NCBI RefSeq assembly: GCF_000010305.1
Contig: NC_012489.1
Location: forward strand, 1,922,001-1,986,000
Origin: Gemmatimonas aurantiaca T-27
GTDB lineage: Bacteria; Gemmatimonadota; Gemmatimonadetes; Gemmatimonadales; Gemmatimonadaceae
Direction of reading: 5' to 3'
DNA: 64,000 nucleotides
The position numbers and the translations under genes were made by a program. The notes under the pieces were generated by a model. That model saw nothing but the letters and a program-made list of their open reading frames with translations. It ran no database searches and was not told the DNA's origin. Positions 16,012 to 27,213 of the stretch are shown here, one piece after another. How positions within the stretch are numbered: position 1 is the first letter of the stretch; every line of letters starts with the position of its first letter.

Positions 16012-17505
16012 TCAGACGCGCTTGCGCATGCGCGCAGGCAGCACGCCGAGTTGGTCACGGTACTTGGCCACCGTGCGTCGCGCAATCTGCACACCGGTTT
16101 CCTGCAGAATCTCCACGATCGCCTGGTCGGTGAGCGGGTTCCGCGGATCTTCGCCGGACACCAGCTTTTCGATCTGGTCCTTGATCCCACGGGCCGACAC
16201 GTCGTCGCCATCGGACGTGGAGAGACCACTCGAGAAGAAGAACTTGAGTGGCAGCACCCCACGCGGCGTCTGCACGAACTTCTCGTTGGTCACGCGGCTC
16301 ACGGTGGATTCATGCATGCCCACCGCTTCGGCCACTTCGCGCAAGGTGAGCGGCCGCAGCCCCTGCACGCCGCGCTCGAAAAATTCGCGCTGCCGATCGA
16401 CGATGTAGTGCATCACCTTGAGCATCGTCTGACGCCGCTGCTCGATGGCCTGGATCATCCAGTTGGCCGAGTTGAGCTTCGTGGCGATGAAATCCTTGCT
16501 CTCGGTATCGAAGCGCTTCTTGTCGCGCGCGATATCCGTATAGATGCGCGAGATCTTGAGCCGCGGGAGGTTGCCGTCGTTCAGGAAGATGTGGTAGTAC
16601 CCATCGATCTTCTCGACGACGAGATCCGGGATGATGTAGTTGTCGCTGCCGGCGCTGAAGCGCAGCCCCGGCTTGGGATCCAGCTTCGCGATTTCATCGG
16701 CGGCGGCCTGCACGGCCTGCGGGCTGATGCCAAAACGCTTGGCCACTTCTCCCCATCGACGCGCGATCAACTCCTCGAATGCCTCGGCCACCAGACGACC
16801 GGCGAGCGAGTCCGCCTGACCATCGGCGCGCAGTTGCAGCAACAGGCATTCGCGCAGATTGCGCGCGCCGACGCCTGGCGGATCGAGTTCCTGAATGATC
16901 AGCAGCAGCGCTTCGATTTCTTCTTCGGAGAACTCCGGAACTTCGCCGTCGATGTCGCGCTCTTCCGCCTCACGCCGCAACACCTGGTTGGCGCCGTCGC
17001 GAATCTCCTCCAACGTGCACGCCAGATACCCGTCGTCGTTGATGTTGCCGACGAATTCTTCGGCCATGAAGGCCTGACGAGGCGACAGGGCCAGCAGTGA
17101 GAGCTGTTCCGTGAGATGGTCCGCGAGATCGCGACCCGCGACCGTCACCGGTTCGTGCCACTCCTGCTGCTCGTGCTCCTCGCGCTGACCGCCCGTCTCG
17201 AAGCCATCGAGCAGCACGGCTTCCCAGTCCACTTCATCATCGCCGGACTTTTCGGGTTCCGGCTCAGCGGGCGCTTCCGGTTCCGCCATGTCCTGCGGTT
17301 CGGGCACATCATCGGCGTCGGACGAGTCTTCTTCTTCGTCTTCGGGCTCGACCAATTCGAGGAACGGATTGGTCAGCAGCTCCTGCTTGAGGTGCTGCTG
17401 CAAATCGAGGAGGGGCATGTACAGCAGATCCATCGCCTGGTACAGGCGTGGATTGACCTTGAGCTCCTGACGGAGACCGGTCGTCTGCTGCAGGCCCGTC
17501 CTCAT
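16012..17505 (-). CDS. rpoN: RNA polymerase sigma-54 factor
   Basis: This 497-residue sigma-54 directs RNA polymerase to -24/-12 promoters activated by AAA+ enhancer-binding proteins. Region I is the Gln/Leu-rich N-terminus ([25 protein letters not shown], split here by several Gln). Region II is highly acidic ([14 protein letters not shown]...). Region III ends with the RpoN box [10 protein letters not shown] near residue 478. The HTH segment ([17 protein letters not shown]) is intact. The lptB-rpoN adjacency is conserved across many diderms. The usual downstream hpf/raiA gene is absent here, replaced by glycosyltransferases. It overlaps lptB by 4 bp. Confidence 0.96.
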   Translation of the reverse strand: MRTGLQQTTGLRQELKVNPRLYQAMDLLYMPLLDLQQHLKQELLTNPFLELVEPEDEEEDSSDADDVPEPQDMAEPEAPAEPEPEKSGDDEVDWEAVLLDGFETGGQREEHEQQEWHEPVTVAGRDLADHLTEQLSLLALSPRQAFMAEEFVGNINDDGYLACTLEEIRDGANQVLRREAEERDIDGEVPEFSEEEIEALLLIIQELDPPGVGARNLRECLLLQLRADGQADSLAGRLVAEAFEELIARRWGEVAKRFGISPQAVQAAADEIAKLDPKPGLRFSAGSDNYIIPDLVVEKIDGYYHIFLNDGNLPRLKISRIYTDIARDKKRFDTESKDFIATKLNSANWMIQAIEQRRQTMLKVMHYIVDRQREFFERGVQGLRPLTLREVAEAVGMHESTVSRVTNEKFVQTPRGVLPLKFFFSSGLSTSDGDDVSARGIKDQIEKLVSGEDPRNPLTDQAIVEILQETGVQIARRTVAKYRDQLGVLPARMRKRV

Positions 17506-18791
17506 ACGGTGAGCACCTCGTCCGGGTCTTCGACCTTCGGGGCTTCACTGCGCTCTTCACTCTCGATGAACCGGGACCGCAGGCGCGCCGAGAGTGTGGG
17601 GCCAAGGTAGTCCTTGGCGACGGCTTCGTCGAACACGAGTTCACGCACGGTGCCCGACACCTTCACCTGTCCCTCGAACATGATGTATGCGCGATCGACG
17701 ATATCGAGCGTCTGTTCGACGTTGTGATCGGAGATCAGCACGCCGATGCCGCGTGTGCGCAGGTCGGCCACGATGGACTGGATGTCGTGCACCGCGATCG
17801 GGTCGACACCGGCGAAGGGTTCATCGAGCATCATGAACTTCGGCTCGGTGACCAGTGCGCGCGTGATCTCGAGACGCCGGCGTTCACCACCGGAGAGCTG
17901 ATAGGCGCGACTCTTGCGCAGATGCTTGATCTTGAGCTCATCGAGCAGCGACTCCAGGCGCTTCGCCCGTTCTTCCTTCGACAGCGGGAGCGTTTCGAGG
18001 ATCGCCAGAATGTTCTCTTCCACGGTGAGTTTGCGGAAGATCGACGGCTCTTGCGACAGGTACCCGATGCCCTGCCTCGCTCGCTGGTACATGGGCATCT
18101 TGGTGATGTCCTTGCCATCGAGATGGATGCGTCCGAGCTGCGGTTCGATGAGCCCCACCAGCATGTAGAACGTGGTGGTTTTGCCGGCGCCGTTGGGGCC
18201 CAGCAGGCCCACGATCTCGCCCTGGGCGACGCGGAGTGCCACGTCGTTCACGACCTTGCGACCGCGGTACACCTTCACGAGTCCCTGCGCGCTCAGGATC
18301 GACCCGTTTTCAATGGGACCTCGTCTGGTTGCCGACTCCGCCACCACGTCTTCCACTGTGGCCGCAGACGACGGCGGGGTCGCACTGGTCACGGTCGGGC
18401 GTCGATGCTCACCGGTCTGCCGGAGCTGGGCGGCCACCTCGCCGCGACGCGGTGCCAAGGCTTCCCACACGGCAGGGCGGATCCGGACATGCTGGTCCGG
18501 ATCGGTGCCATGTTCCCACGGTTCAATGACCTGAGCGGCTGACAGCCGTGGCAGGACCGCCGCGACCAGGTGCTGCCGGACATCGTCTGGTGTCAGACGC
18601 TGGTCGTCCGCATGCCGCTCGATGAAGCGGGTGGCCACGTGATGCAGGGGCGTCGTGCCTGCTTCGGTGGCGCCGTCGACAATGGCGGCCAGCGCGATGG
18701 CGAGCGAGCGATCGCCAAGCACGGCACGCTCCACCAGCGACTGCACGTCGGATGGCGGGGCGAACGGTGATGGGGTGTCGGAATCGCTCAT
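17502..18791 (-). CDS. lptB: LPS export ABC transporter ATP-binding protein LptB with a long N-terminal extension
   Basis: Residues ~165-405 are a canonical LptB: Walker [10 protein letters not shown] (198-206), the Q-loop [17 protein letters not shown], signature LSGGE (299-303), Walker B MMLDEP (320-325) and switch His 356. LptB powers lipopolysaccharide extraction by LptFG. The protein is 429 residues, against about 240 for E. coli LptB. The extra ~160 N-terminal residues form a helical segment (residues ~15-125) plus a Ser/Thr/Ala linker that I do not recognise. The ATG gives a 4-bp overlap with the upstream OstA-like gene, so the extension is probably real. lptF and lptG are not in the window. 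Confidence 0.93.
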   Translation of the reverse strand: MSDSDTPSPFAPPSDVQSLVERAVLGDRSLAIALAAIVDGATEAGTTPLHHVATRFIERHADDQRLTPDDVRQHLVAAVLPRLSAAQVIEPWEHGTDPDQHVRIRPAVWEALAPRRGEVAAQLRQTGEHRRPTVTSATPPSSAATVEDVVAESATRRGPIENGSILSAQGLVKVYRGRKVVNDVALRVAQGEIVGLLGPNGAGKTTTFYMLVGLIEPQLGRIHLDGKDITKMPMYQRARQGIGYLSQEPSIFRKLTVEENILAILETLPLSKEERAKRLESLLDELKIKHLRKSRAYQLSGGERRRLEITRALVTEPKFMMLDEPFAGVDPIAVHDIQSIVADLRTRGIGVLISDHNVEQTLDIVDRAYIMFEGQVKVSGTVRELVFDEAVAKDYLGPTLSARLRSRFIESEERSEAPKVEDPDEVLTV

Positions 18792-20569
18792 GGGTAGCGC
18801 TGGGGGGCAGTGAGACGTTGTGGAGGCAAGAAGGACAGGGAGAGGCCGGCGTGCGCGGGATCGCGCTTCCCGGGGGGGACGGCTGGGCGTCCGGGAGGCA
18901 GCTTCGCCGTGGTGTCGGGGGGCGCACCTGGTGGCTTCCCCTTGGCGGGAGGCTTCCGGGTGCTATCCGATAGACTATCGGCCTCCGGTTCGAGATACAG
19001 ACCCGATGCAGCGGAATCTACTCGTACTGTACGGACGGCACCGGTATCGAAATTCACAAAAATCCGGGCACCCCGTACGTAGTTGATACCTGGCGGGGCT
19101 TCCCGCCCCCGGCTATTGGCCATGTGAAAGAGCGAACTGGCATTGCCCATGGCGCGGATCTCGTTGATCTGCGTCTTGCGGGCCGTGTCGGCGCCTACCC
19201 GCGGGGTGCTGTCGAAATAGGCGAACACCTTGTCGCCGCGCAGCACATCCTTCTCGGTGGTCTTGATGCGCAAGCTGTCGGGCGTGCCGATCGCCACGGC
19301 TCCCCCCACGGCGTGCACCTCGCGGACGCGCTTGTCTTCGAGGCGGATGCGCAGCGAATCGGCTTCCACATCCTGCTGCGGCGTATGGGCCTTCGCGCGG
19401 CCGGGGCCAAAGGCAAACGCCTCCTTCAGCAAGCGCGTTTCGAGGCGCAGATCAATACGCTCGGCGTCGAGCACCATGTCGTCGTTGGTGGCGGACGACT
19501 TGTGCAGGGCGACGACTCGATCGAGCTCGCGGTTCGTGCTGTACATGTCGATCGTATCACCGACGAGCGTGAAACGCTGTGCGGTATCCCGATTGGTGAC
19601 ACGAGCCCCACGCACCAGCCGGGCCTTTTCCTTGATCTTGTCGAAGGAGGCCGAGTCGGAGCGTCCGTTGAGCTGATCGCGGTCGATGACCACGTCGCCC
19701 CATGCCATGAGCAGCGAGTCGCCCGCGTCTTCGAAGCGGTTGGCCACGATCACGGTCGGCGGACTGTTGCGGCCGAGGCTGTCCTTCTCGATGACGCGCG
19801 CGGTGGACCGGGTCGGCGCAATCATGCGCGAGACCGGACGGTCCGGCATCGCGCGGTAGTACTCGATGGCAGGACCGGAAAAGCTGCTGCCCGTGCCGAG
19901 TTGTGTGGCGGTGACGTTGCCGTCCGCGTACAACCGGCCTTCACGCGTGAAGTAAGTGGCGTGCGAGGCAATGATCTGCACCTTGCCCGGCTCCTCGTAC
20001 ATCACGTTGCCGTAGAGATTCACGATCCCGGGCGCCTGAAACTGCTCTGCGCTATCGGCGCGAATGCGGTTGTTCTCACCCTGGCAATGGCCGACAAAAC
20101 CGCCGCCGATGAACGTGTTCGAGATCGAATCGGTCACCCGGCTGTACAGCAGGCGGGTTTCCGGCGGTGAGTCGGCGAAGTCCATCACGCACGGACGACT
20201 GGCCGGCTTGGCTTTTTTCTTCGCTTCGGCGGCACGGGTCAGCGAATCGGCCCGGGCGGTGCTGTCGCGAATGAGTTTGATGCGTGCCGCTTCTTCAGCC
20301 GCCGCCGCGGTGGCGCGGGCAATGCTGTCGGCACGCGCCGCTGAATCGGGGCGAGCGGCGCTATCGCGGACGGGCGCCGGCGGACGTGCCGAATCGGCGG
20401 GCACCGGTGGAGTGACCGCCACACCGGATGGTGGTGTCTGGGTTGGCGCCGGCTTGGGCGTACCCCCACTGCCACGACTGAACACGCCACAGCCTGCACC
20501 GATGGTGAGCAGGGCGACCAGCGCCAGGCGGGTGCCGGCACGAAGCTGCGCCGACGCAATCTTGCTCAC
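18788..20569 (-). CDS. lptA: LptA/OstA-like lipoprotein of the LPS transport bridge
   Basis: This 593-residue protein begins with a lipoprotein signal (hydrophobic run ending IGAGC, lipidated Cys at residue 27). A Pro-rich and then Ala/Arg/Asp-rich low-complexity stretch follows. The long beta-rich OstA-type region contains repeated units such as [41 protein letters not shown] and [15 protein letters not shown]. The C-terminus is a Pro/Lys-rich tail. E. coli LptA is a soluble ~185-residue protein; this one is three times longer and likely membrane-anchored, closer to a free LptD N-domain. The start is GTG 20569, overlapping lptC as GTGA. Its place between lptC and lptB supports the LPS-bridge role. 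Confidence 0.85.
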   Translation of the reverse strand: MSKIASAQLRAGTRLALVALLTIGAGCGVFSRGSGGTPKPAPTQTPPSGVAVTPPVPADSARPPAPVRDSAARPDSAARADSIARATAAAAEEAARIKLIRDSTARADSLTRAAEAKKKAKPASRPCVMDFADSPPETRLLYSRVTDSISNTFIGGGFVGHCQGENNRIRADSAEQFQAPGIVNLYGNVMYEEPGKVQIIASHATYFTREGRLYADGNVTATQLGTGSSFSGPAIEYYRAMPDRPVSRMIAPTRSTARVIEKDSLGRNSPPTVIVANRFEDAGDSLLMAWGDVVIDRDQLNGRSDSASFDKIKEKARLVRGARVTNRDTAQRFTLVGDTIDMYSTNRELDRVVALHKSSATNDDMVLDAERIDLRLETRLLKEAFAFGPGRAKAHTPQQDVEADSLRIRLEDKRVREVHAVGGAVAIGTPDSLRIKTTEKDVLRGDKVFAYFDSTPRVGADTARKTQINEIRAMGNASSLFHMANSRGREAPPGINYVRGARIFVNFDTGAVRTVRVDSAASGLYLEPEADSLSDSTRKPPAKGKPPGAPPDTTAKLPPGRPAVPPGKRDPAHAGLSLSFLPPQRLTAPQRYP

Positions 20570-21183
20570 CGCGTGGGTACCTGCACCGGCGCTGCGCCCT
20601 TGCACTCCTTGAGGCAGCGGAAGTTGGTCAGGCGCGGATCGGACTCGAAGCCCATGCCTGTGAACACCTTGTTCGGTTCGTTCAACACAAACGCCGAATC
20701 CGTGAAGAACTGATTGCGAACCTGATCGAACACGAGCTGCTGGGAAGTGAGACGCTTGCCGTCCTCACGCACCACCACCACATCACCCCGCGCTTCGATG
20801 CGCGAGAGTCGCATGTTGTAGGTCCCGGCGCGCGAGGTCATGACACCGTCCTTCTGCCCCAGCGAATTGTAGAACGTGAGATTGATCCGCCGCAGTTCGA
20901 GACGGGTGCCATCGTCGTAGGTGAACGAGGTATCGGCGAGCAGCTCGCCTTTACTCACCCCTTTATCGGTCAGCACCACCCGAGCCCCGAAGGCAATCTG
21001 ATCGGCCGAATCGGGCAACAGCGACTTGGCCGCCACCGGTGCCTTGGCTTTGGCCTTGCCTTTGCGCGGACAGGCCGCTCCCGCCAGCATCACCACACCG
21101 GCCATGACCATCATGGCGCGTCCTGTCAGGCGCTGCCAGGACGCGTCACGTACGCGTGCCGCAAAAGGCCCGATGTGCATCAC
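20566..21183 (-). CDS. lptC: LPS export periplasmic protein LptC (lipoprotein form)
   Basis: This 205-residue protein has an N-terminal signal ending in the lipobox LAGAAC. It is therefore anchored as a lipoprotein rather than by the single helix of E. coli LptC. A Lys/Ala-rich linker and an OstA-like beta domain follow (ADTSFTYDDGTRLELRRINLTF split by turns, SRAGTYNMRLSRIEARGDVVV). LptC passes lipopolysaccharide from LptBFG to LptA. Two ATG codons are adjacent (21183 and 21180), and the first overlaps the kdsD stop. Four cysteine-bearing residues near the end (NFRCLKECKG) are unusual and could form a disulfide. Confidence 0.88.
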   Translation of the reverse strand: MMHIGPFAARVRDASWQRLTGRAMMVMAGVVMLAGAACPRKGKAKAKAPVAAKSLLPDSADQIAFGARVVLTDKGVSKGELLADTSFTYDDGTRLELRRINLTFYNSLGQKDGVMTSRAGTYNMRLSRIEARGDVVVVREDGKRLTSQQLVFDQVRNQFFTDSAFVLNEPNKVFTGMGFESDPRLTNFRCLKECKGAAPVQVPTR

Positions 21184-22151
21184 ACCGCTCCCGCGCGCAT
21201 GAGATCGTGCAGGTGCACGACGCCGACCAGTCGCTCGTCGGCGTCAATCACCGGCATTGCCATGATGCCATGCGTTTCCATGCGATGCACTACAGCACTC
21301 CCCAGTTCATGATCCACCGCCAGTCGCGGTGTAGCTGACATCACCGACGCGACCGGCATCGACAGCACATCGGCCTGTCGCTCCAGCAGTCGTGTCAGGT
21401 CGCCTGCCGTGACGACCCCGGATACGCGTCCCTGTTCCACCACCACGGCGATACCGCGGCGTCCAGCCAGCAGGACGACCGCTTCCCGCATGGTCGCCTG
21501 CCGATCCAGCGTTGGGAGATTGGTTTGCTCCATCACATCTCGTACCCGCGTGAGCAACTTGCGGCCCAATGCGCCGCCCGGATGGAACCGGGCAAAGTCT
21601 TCGGCCCGGAAGCCTTTCTGCTGTAATACCGCCACTGCCAGCGCATCACCCAGCGCCATGGTGACGGTGGTGCTGGTCGTGGGCGCGAGGTCGTGCGGGC
21701 ACGCCTCCTCCTTCACCAGCAAATCGAGCGTGACATCGGCGTGGCGGGCCAGACGTGATCCGGCCACCGCCGTCATCGCGATCATCCGCACCCCAAGGCG
21801 CGCCAAGGCTTCGATGAGTCCGAGCAGCTCGTCGCTTTCGCCACTCTTGGAGATGAGAATGGCCACATCGTCGGGGCCGACAATGCCCAGGTCACCGTGC
21901 ACACTCTCCACGGGATGCAGGAACATGGCCGGTGTGCCCGTCGACGTGAACGTCGCCGCCATCTTGCGGGCCACGAGTCCCGACTTGCCCACACCGGCGA
22001 CAATCACACGGCCGCGGCATTCGGTGAGTAACTGCACGGCGTGCACAAACTCATCGCCCAGTGCGGTCTCGGATGCACGCAGCGCTTCGGCCTCGAGCGC
22101 CAGCACACGACGGCCGCGCTCGAGAATGGTGGTCGTGTCCGACGCGGTCAT
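21180..22151 (-). CDS. kdsD: D-arabinose-5-phosphate isomerase
   Basis: This 323-residue enzyme converts ribulose-5-phosphate to arabinose-5-phosphate, the first step to Kdo. The SIS domain has VIVAGVGKSGLVARKMAATF near residue 52 and the SKSGESDEL loop. The LAPTTSTTVTMALGDALAVA segment is diagnostic. Two CBS domains follow the FHPGGALGRKLL linker. The open frame continues upstream to 22229, but ATG 22151 has a strong GGGGGCGAG ribosome site and an ATGA overlap with kdsC, giving the normal family length. Confidence 0.95.
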   Translation of the reverse strand: MTASDTTTILERGRRVLALEAEALRASETALGDEFVHAVQLLTECRGRVIVAGVGKSGLVARKMAATFTSTGTPAMFLHPVESVHGDLGIVGPDDVAILISKSGESDELLGLIEALARLGVRMIAMTAVAGSRLARHADVTLDLLVKEEACPHDLAPTTSTTVTMALGDALAVAVLQQKGFRAEDFARFHPGGALGRKLLTRVRDVMEQTNLPTLDRQATMREAVVLLAGRRGIAVVVEQGRVSGVVTAGDLTRLLERQADVLSMPVASVMSATPRLAVDHELGSAVVHRMETHGIMAMPVIDADERLVGVVHLHDLMRAGAV

Positions 22152-22783
22152 GCGCTCGCCCCCACGTCGGCCGTGCCTTCGACCGGCACACTGCGGCTTT
22201 GCACATATCGCTCCACGGCGTCGATCCATTCGCCGCGCGCGTCGAGCAGGGCTTCGGTGAATTCACGTACCGCGCCATGGCCACCGTGTTTCTGCAGGTG
22301 CAGCTTTGCCGTGCGTCGCACTTCCGGAACGGCATTGCCGACCGCCACGGGAAGGCCGACCACGCGCATGACGGCGAGGTCGGGCAGATCATCGCCGACA
22401 AACGCCACCTGATCCAACGTGATGCCCCGCTGCGTGCACAGGGTCTGCAACGCCGGCAGCTTTCTGGCGTGGCGATCCTGGATACACGTTTCGATCTGCA
22501 GTTCACGGGCGCGCTGCGCGACGCTGTCGGAGACACGGCCGGTGATGATGGCCAGTTCGAGTCCACACGAGCGAAGCAACACGGTGCCCAGACCGTCCTG
22601 AATATCGTAGCGCTTCAGTTCGAACGGTGCGCGGGCTTCGTTGGTGCCGGCGCCGAGATAGATGCCACCATCGGTGAGCACACCATCCACGTCGAAACAC
22701 ACGAGGCGTATGCGTCGCGCCAGCGCAGGATCGATGCGCGGCGTGTCCACCACGAGCGGCGGCAACGAATCACGCATGTTCAT
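22148..22783 (-). CDS. kdsC: 3-deoxy-D-manno-octulosonate-8-phosphate phosphatase
   Basis: This 211-residue HAD-superfamily phosphatase removes phosphate from Kdo-8-phosphate. HAD motif I is FDVDGVLTDG near residue 29 and motif II is IITGR. The late motif VAFVGDDLPDLAVM binds Mg. The family-typical absence of a cap domain is consistent with its size. It lies between kdsA and kdsD with 4-bp overlaps on both sides, so the three Kdo enzymes are made together. Confidence 0.95.
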   Translation of the reverse strand: MNMRDSLPPLVVDTPRIDPALARRIRLVCFDVDGVLTDGGIYLGAGTNEARAPFELKRYDIQDGLGTVLLRSCGLELAIITGRVSDSVAQRARELQIETCIQDRHARKLPALQTLCTQRGITLDQVAFVGDDLPDLAVMRVVGLPVAVGNAVPEVRRTAKLHLQKHGGHGAVREFTEALLDARGEWIDAVERYVQSRSVPVEGTADVGASA

Positions 22784-23601
22784 CGGGTGACACGGTCCCA
22801 GATGTCGACGGCACGGGCCACGAGATCGCCGAGTTCGTGAAGCGGGATCATGTTGGGCCCATCGCTGGGCGCACGATCGGGGTCGGGGTGTGTCTCGAGG
22901 AACAGTCCCTGCGCGCCGGAGGCGATGGCGGCCAGCGTCAGCGACGGAATGAACTCGCGCGCGCCACCACTCGTGCCGCCGGCGCCCTGCCCTGGCCGCT
23001 GCACACTGTGGGTCGCATCAAAGATGGCCGGCACACCGCAGGCCTCACGCATGCGGGCAAAGCTGCGCATGTCGACGACTAGGTCTCCGTACCCGAAGAA
23101 GGTGCCGCGCTCGGTCACCGCCAACGCGCCGGCTTCACGGCCGGCCAGCACCGCACCGGCTTCCACCTTGCGAATCGCGCCGCGCATGCCTTCGGGGTGC
23201 ATCCACTGCCCCTTCTTCACGTTCACCGCCTTGCCCGTCGCTCCAGCGGCCAGCAGCAAGTCGGTCTGACGGCAGAGGAACGCCGGGATCTGCAATACGT
23301 CCACGACCTGCCCCGCTGCCGCGCACTGCGAGGCTTCGTGCACATCGGTGAGGATGGGCAATCCGGTGGCAACACGCACACGATCGAGTGCGGCGAGTCC
23401 TTCCTGAAGCCCCGGTCCACGCACGCCATCCACGTTGGACCGGTTCGCCTTGTCGAAGCTGGCCTTGTAGATGATGCCACCCGGCACCTGTTCGGCGAGG
23501 CGAGCCAGCGTCTCGCCGACGCGCAGGTTGAGCGCATCATCTTCGAGCTGACAGGGGCCCGCAATCAGGAACAGTCGATCGGCCGGAAGCTGCGATGTCA
23601 T
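22780..23601 (-). CDS. kdsA: 3-deoxy-8-phosphooctulonate synthase (Kdo-8-P synthase)
   Basis: This 273-residue enzyme condenses phosphoenolpyruvate with arabinose-5-phosphate. Typical segments are FLIAGPCQLED near residue 11, YKASFDKANRSN, LTDVHEASQC, LQIPAFLCRQTDLL, NVKKGQWM and FDATHSVQRPG. A long upstream extension of the open frame lies inside pyrG and is not coding. ATG 23601 starts 12 bp after the pyrG stop and gives the usual length. It ends with a 4-bp overlap into kdsC. Confidence 0.96.
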   Translation of the reverse strand: MTSQLPADRLFLIAGPCQLEDDALNLRVGETLARLAEQVPGGIIYKASFDKANRSNVDGVRGPGLQEGLAALDRVRVATGLPILTDVHEASQCAAAGQVVDVLQIPAFLCRQTDLLLAAGATGKAVNVKKGQWMHPEGMRGAIRKVEAGAVLAGREAGALAVTERGTFFGYGDLVVDMRSFARMREACGVPAIFDATHSVQRPGQGAGGTSGGAREFIPSLTLAAIASGAQGLFLETHPDPDRAPSDGPNMIPLHELGDLVARAVDIWDRVTR

Positions 23602-23612
23602 ACGATCGTCGC

Positions 23613-25355
<1,743 letters not shown>

Positions 25356-26144
25356 TCATGCGGAACGATACGCCGACGAATTGGCAGCATGCAGGACGTC
25401 CCAATGCGTGTTGGCACGCACCAAGTCGTCTTCGGTATCGATGCCCCCTTCGGTGGCTGCGACGGTGGTGACACCGATCGACAAGCCGTGCGCGAGAGGA
25501 CGGAGTTGTTCGAGCCGCTCGATCAGCTCGAGCGGGTGTGGAGGCCAACTGACCCATTGCTGCAGCGCCTGCCGCGCATAGGCATAGACCCCCACGTGTT
25601 GCCGGACGAGCGGTGCGAGCACCGCCGCATCGGAGGCGTCCCGCAGGAACGGAATCGCCGCCCGTGAAAAATAGAGGGCGCGCCGGTCGTCGGCGCATAC
25701 CACCTTCACGACATCCGGTCGCTGCAATGTGTCCACAGACACCGGCACGGCGGCGGTCCCGATGGGTGCCAGCCCCGACGTCACGATTTCCACCGCGCCG
25801 GCGAGGGCTTCCCGGGAGACAAACGGCTCGTCTCCTTGCACATTGAGGAGGACGTCAAAACTGGAAAACTCCGGTTGGGCGGCGACCTCAGCGACCCGAT
25901 CCGTGCCGCTGGGGTGGTCCGCCCGGGTCATGACCACCGGGATACCATGTCGGGCGCAGGCTTCCTGCACTTCGGGATGGTCGGTGGCGACGACACAGTG
26001 ATCGGCGACGCCCAGCTGTACCACACGCTGGTAGACCCGGACCACGATGGGTTCACCTCCGAGGAGGCGAAGCGGCTTGCGGGGCAGCCTGGTCGCGCCA
26101 AGGCGCGCCGGAATCACCGCGAGAACTGGCATCAGATGGGGCAC
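25356..26144 (-). CDS. kdsB: CMP-Kdo synthetase (3-deoxy-manno-octulosonate cytidylyltransferase)
   Basis: This 262-residue enzyme activates Kdo as CMP-Kdo for transfer to lipid A. Motifs are VIPARLGATRLPRKPL near residue 10, VVATDHPEV, HPSGTDRVAE, NVQGDEPF and the IDTEDDL near the end. Either ATG 26144 or the ATG four codons on could be the start. It is the first gene of the long leftward operon, about 50 bp downstream of a good promoter candidate, and is divergent from terC. Confidence 0.95.
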   Translation of the reverse strand: MPHLMPVLAVIPARLGATRLPRKPLRLLGGEPIVVRVYQRVVQLGVADHCVVATDHPEVQEACARHGIPVVMTRADHPSGTDRVAEVAAQPEFSSFDVLLNVQGDEPFVSREALAGAVEIVTSGLAPIGTAAVPVSVDTLQRPDVVKVVCADDRRALYFSRAAIPFLRDASDAAVLAPLVRQHVGVYAYARQALQQWVSWPPHPLELIERLEQLRPLAHGLSIGVTTVAATEGGIDTEDDLVRANTHWDVLHAANSSAYRSA

Positions 26145-26178
26145 TCGCCGCGCTGGATGCCGATGGGTTGAGTCACTG

Positions 26179-26206
26179 TTGCAGCAAATTTCACGCCAAG
26201 TAAGAT
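26179..26206 (+). promoter_or_regulatory. possible terC promoter, overlapping the kdsB promoter
   Basis: On the plus strand TTGCAG (26179-26184) and TAAGAT (26201-26206) are spaced by 16 bp. The -10 shares bases with the -10 of the divergent kdsB promoter, so the two may compete for polymerase. Confidence 0.4.
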
Positions 26207-26230
26207 ACGCCGTTCGGTCCGCGAAGGCAA
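26202..26230 (-). promoter_or_regulatory. sigma-70-type promoter candidate for the kdsB-dapF operon
   Basis: On the minus strand a -35 TTGCCT (26225-26230) and a -10 TATCTT (26202-26207) are separated by 17 bp. The predicted start of transcription is near 26195, about 50 bp before the kdsB ATG. Confidence 0.55.
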
Positions 26231-26263
26231 ACAGGATCGCGCGTCACCTCCCTTCCCGCAGGT

Positions 26264-27199
26264 ATGCCGACAACGACGTGGTGGATTGGCTTCAACGCCC
26301 TGGTGCTGGTGCTCCTGGCCCTCGATCTCGGGGTGTTCAATCGCAAGGCGCACGCGGTGTCGGTCAAGGAGGCCCTCGGCTGGAGCGTGGTCTGGATCTC
26401 GCTTGCCATTTCGTTCGGGCTGTGGATTGGCCACGAAATGGGACGCCAGTCGATGCTGGAGTTTTATGCCGGCTATCTGGTGGAACAGGCGCTGTCGGTG
26501 GACAACCTGTTCGTGTTCATCCTGATCTTCGGCTACTTCCGGATTCCGGCCGAGTTGCAGCATCGCGTGCTGTTCTGGGGCATTCTCGGCGCGCTGCTGA
26601 TGCGCGGGGCCATGATCGGGGCCGGCGCGGTGCTGATCGCGCAGTTCCACTGGGTCATCTACATCTTCGGGGCGTTCCTGGTCATCACCGGTATCCGGAT
26701 GGCCATGGGGGGCAATGAAGAAATCGAGCCAGAGGCCAACCCGGTCATTCGGCTCGTCCGCCGAATCATTCCCATCACCACCCGCTTCCACGGCGAGCAC
26801 TTCTTCGTGCGGGAGTCGCTCACACCGGGCGGCGCCGTTCGGTTGATGGCGACTCCGCTGTTCGTGGTGTTGGTGCTGGTGGAGACCACCGATGTGGTGT
26901 TCGCCGTGGATTCCATCCCGGCCATTTTTGGTGTGACCCGGAACCCGTTTCTGGTCTATACCTCGAACGTGTTCGCCATTCTGGGACTGCGTTCGATGTA
27001 CTTCGTGCTCGCCAACGTGATCACCAAGTTCCACCTGCTCAAGTACGGGCTCTCGGTGGTGCTGGTGTTCGTGGGCGTGAAGATGCTGGTGTCGGAGATC
27101 CGGCCCATTGGCATCGGGGTGTCGCTTGGTGTGGTGGCGGCGGTGCTGATCGGCAGTGTGCTGCTGTCGCTGGTCATCCCGCCGAAAGCGCGGTCCTGA
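26264..27199 (+). CDS. TerC/Alx-family integral membrane protein
   Basis: This 311-residue protein has about nine membrane helices. The family signature ALSVDNLFVFILIFGYF lies near residue 80, and the second conserved acidic segment VETTDVVFAVDSIPAIFG near residue 205. These Asp residues are thought to bind Mn or other cations. E. coli Alx exports Mn(II), and other TerC proteins aid metallation of secreted proteins. It is the only rightward gene between 8.5 and 62.8 kb. The 120 bp upstream do not show a recognisable yybP-ykoY riboswitch, and no clear ribosome site precedes the ATG. Confidence 0.92.
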   Translation: MPTTTWWIGFNALVLVLLALDLGVFNRKAHAVSVKEALGWSVVWISLAISFGLWIGHEMGRQSMLEFYAGYLVEQALSVDNLFVFILIFGYFRIPAELQHRVLFWGILGALLMRGAMIGAGAVLIAQFHWVIYIFGAFLVITGIRMAMGGNEEIEPEANPVIRLVRRIIPITTRFHGEHFFVRESLTPGGAVRLMATPLFVVLVLVETTDVVFAVDSIPAIFGVTRNPFLVYTSNVFAILGLRSMYFVLANVITKFHLLKYGLSVVLVFVGVKMLVSEIRPIGIGVSLGVVAAVLIGSVLLSLVIPPKARS

Positions 27200-27213
27200 G
27201 TCGCTCGCAATCC

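Noticed and set aside
26145-26263. yybP-ykoY (Mn) riboswitch before terC
   Set aside because: The space is short, and I see no recognisable aptamer core or terminator/anti-terminator pair.
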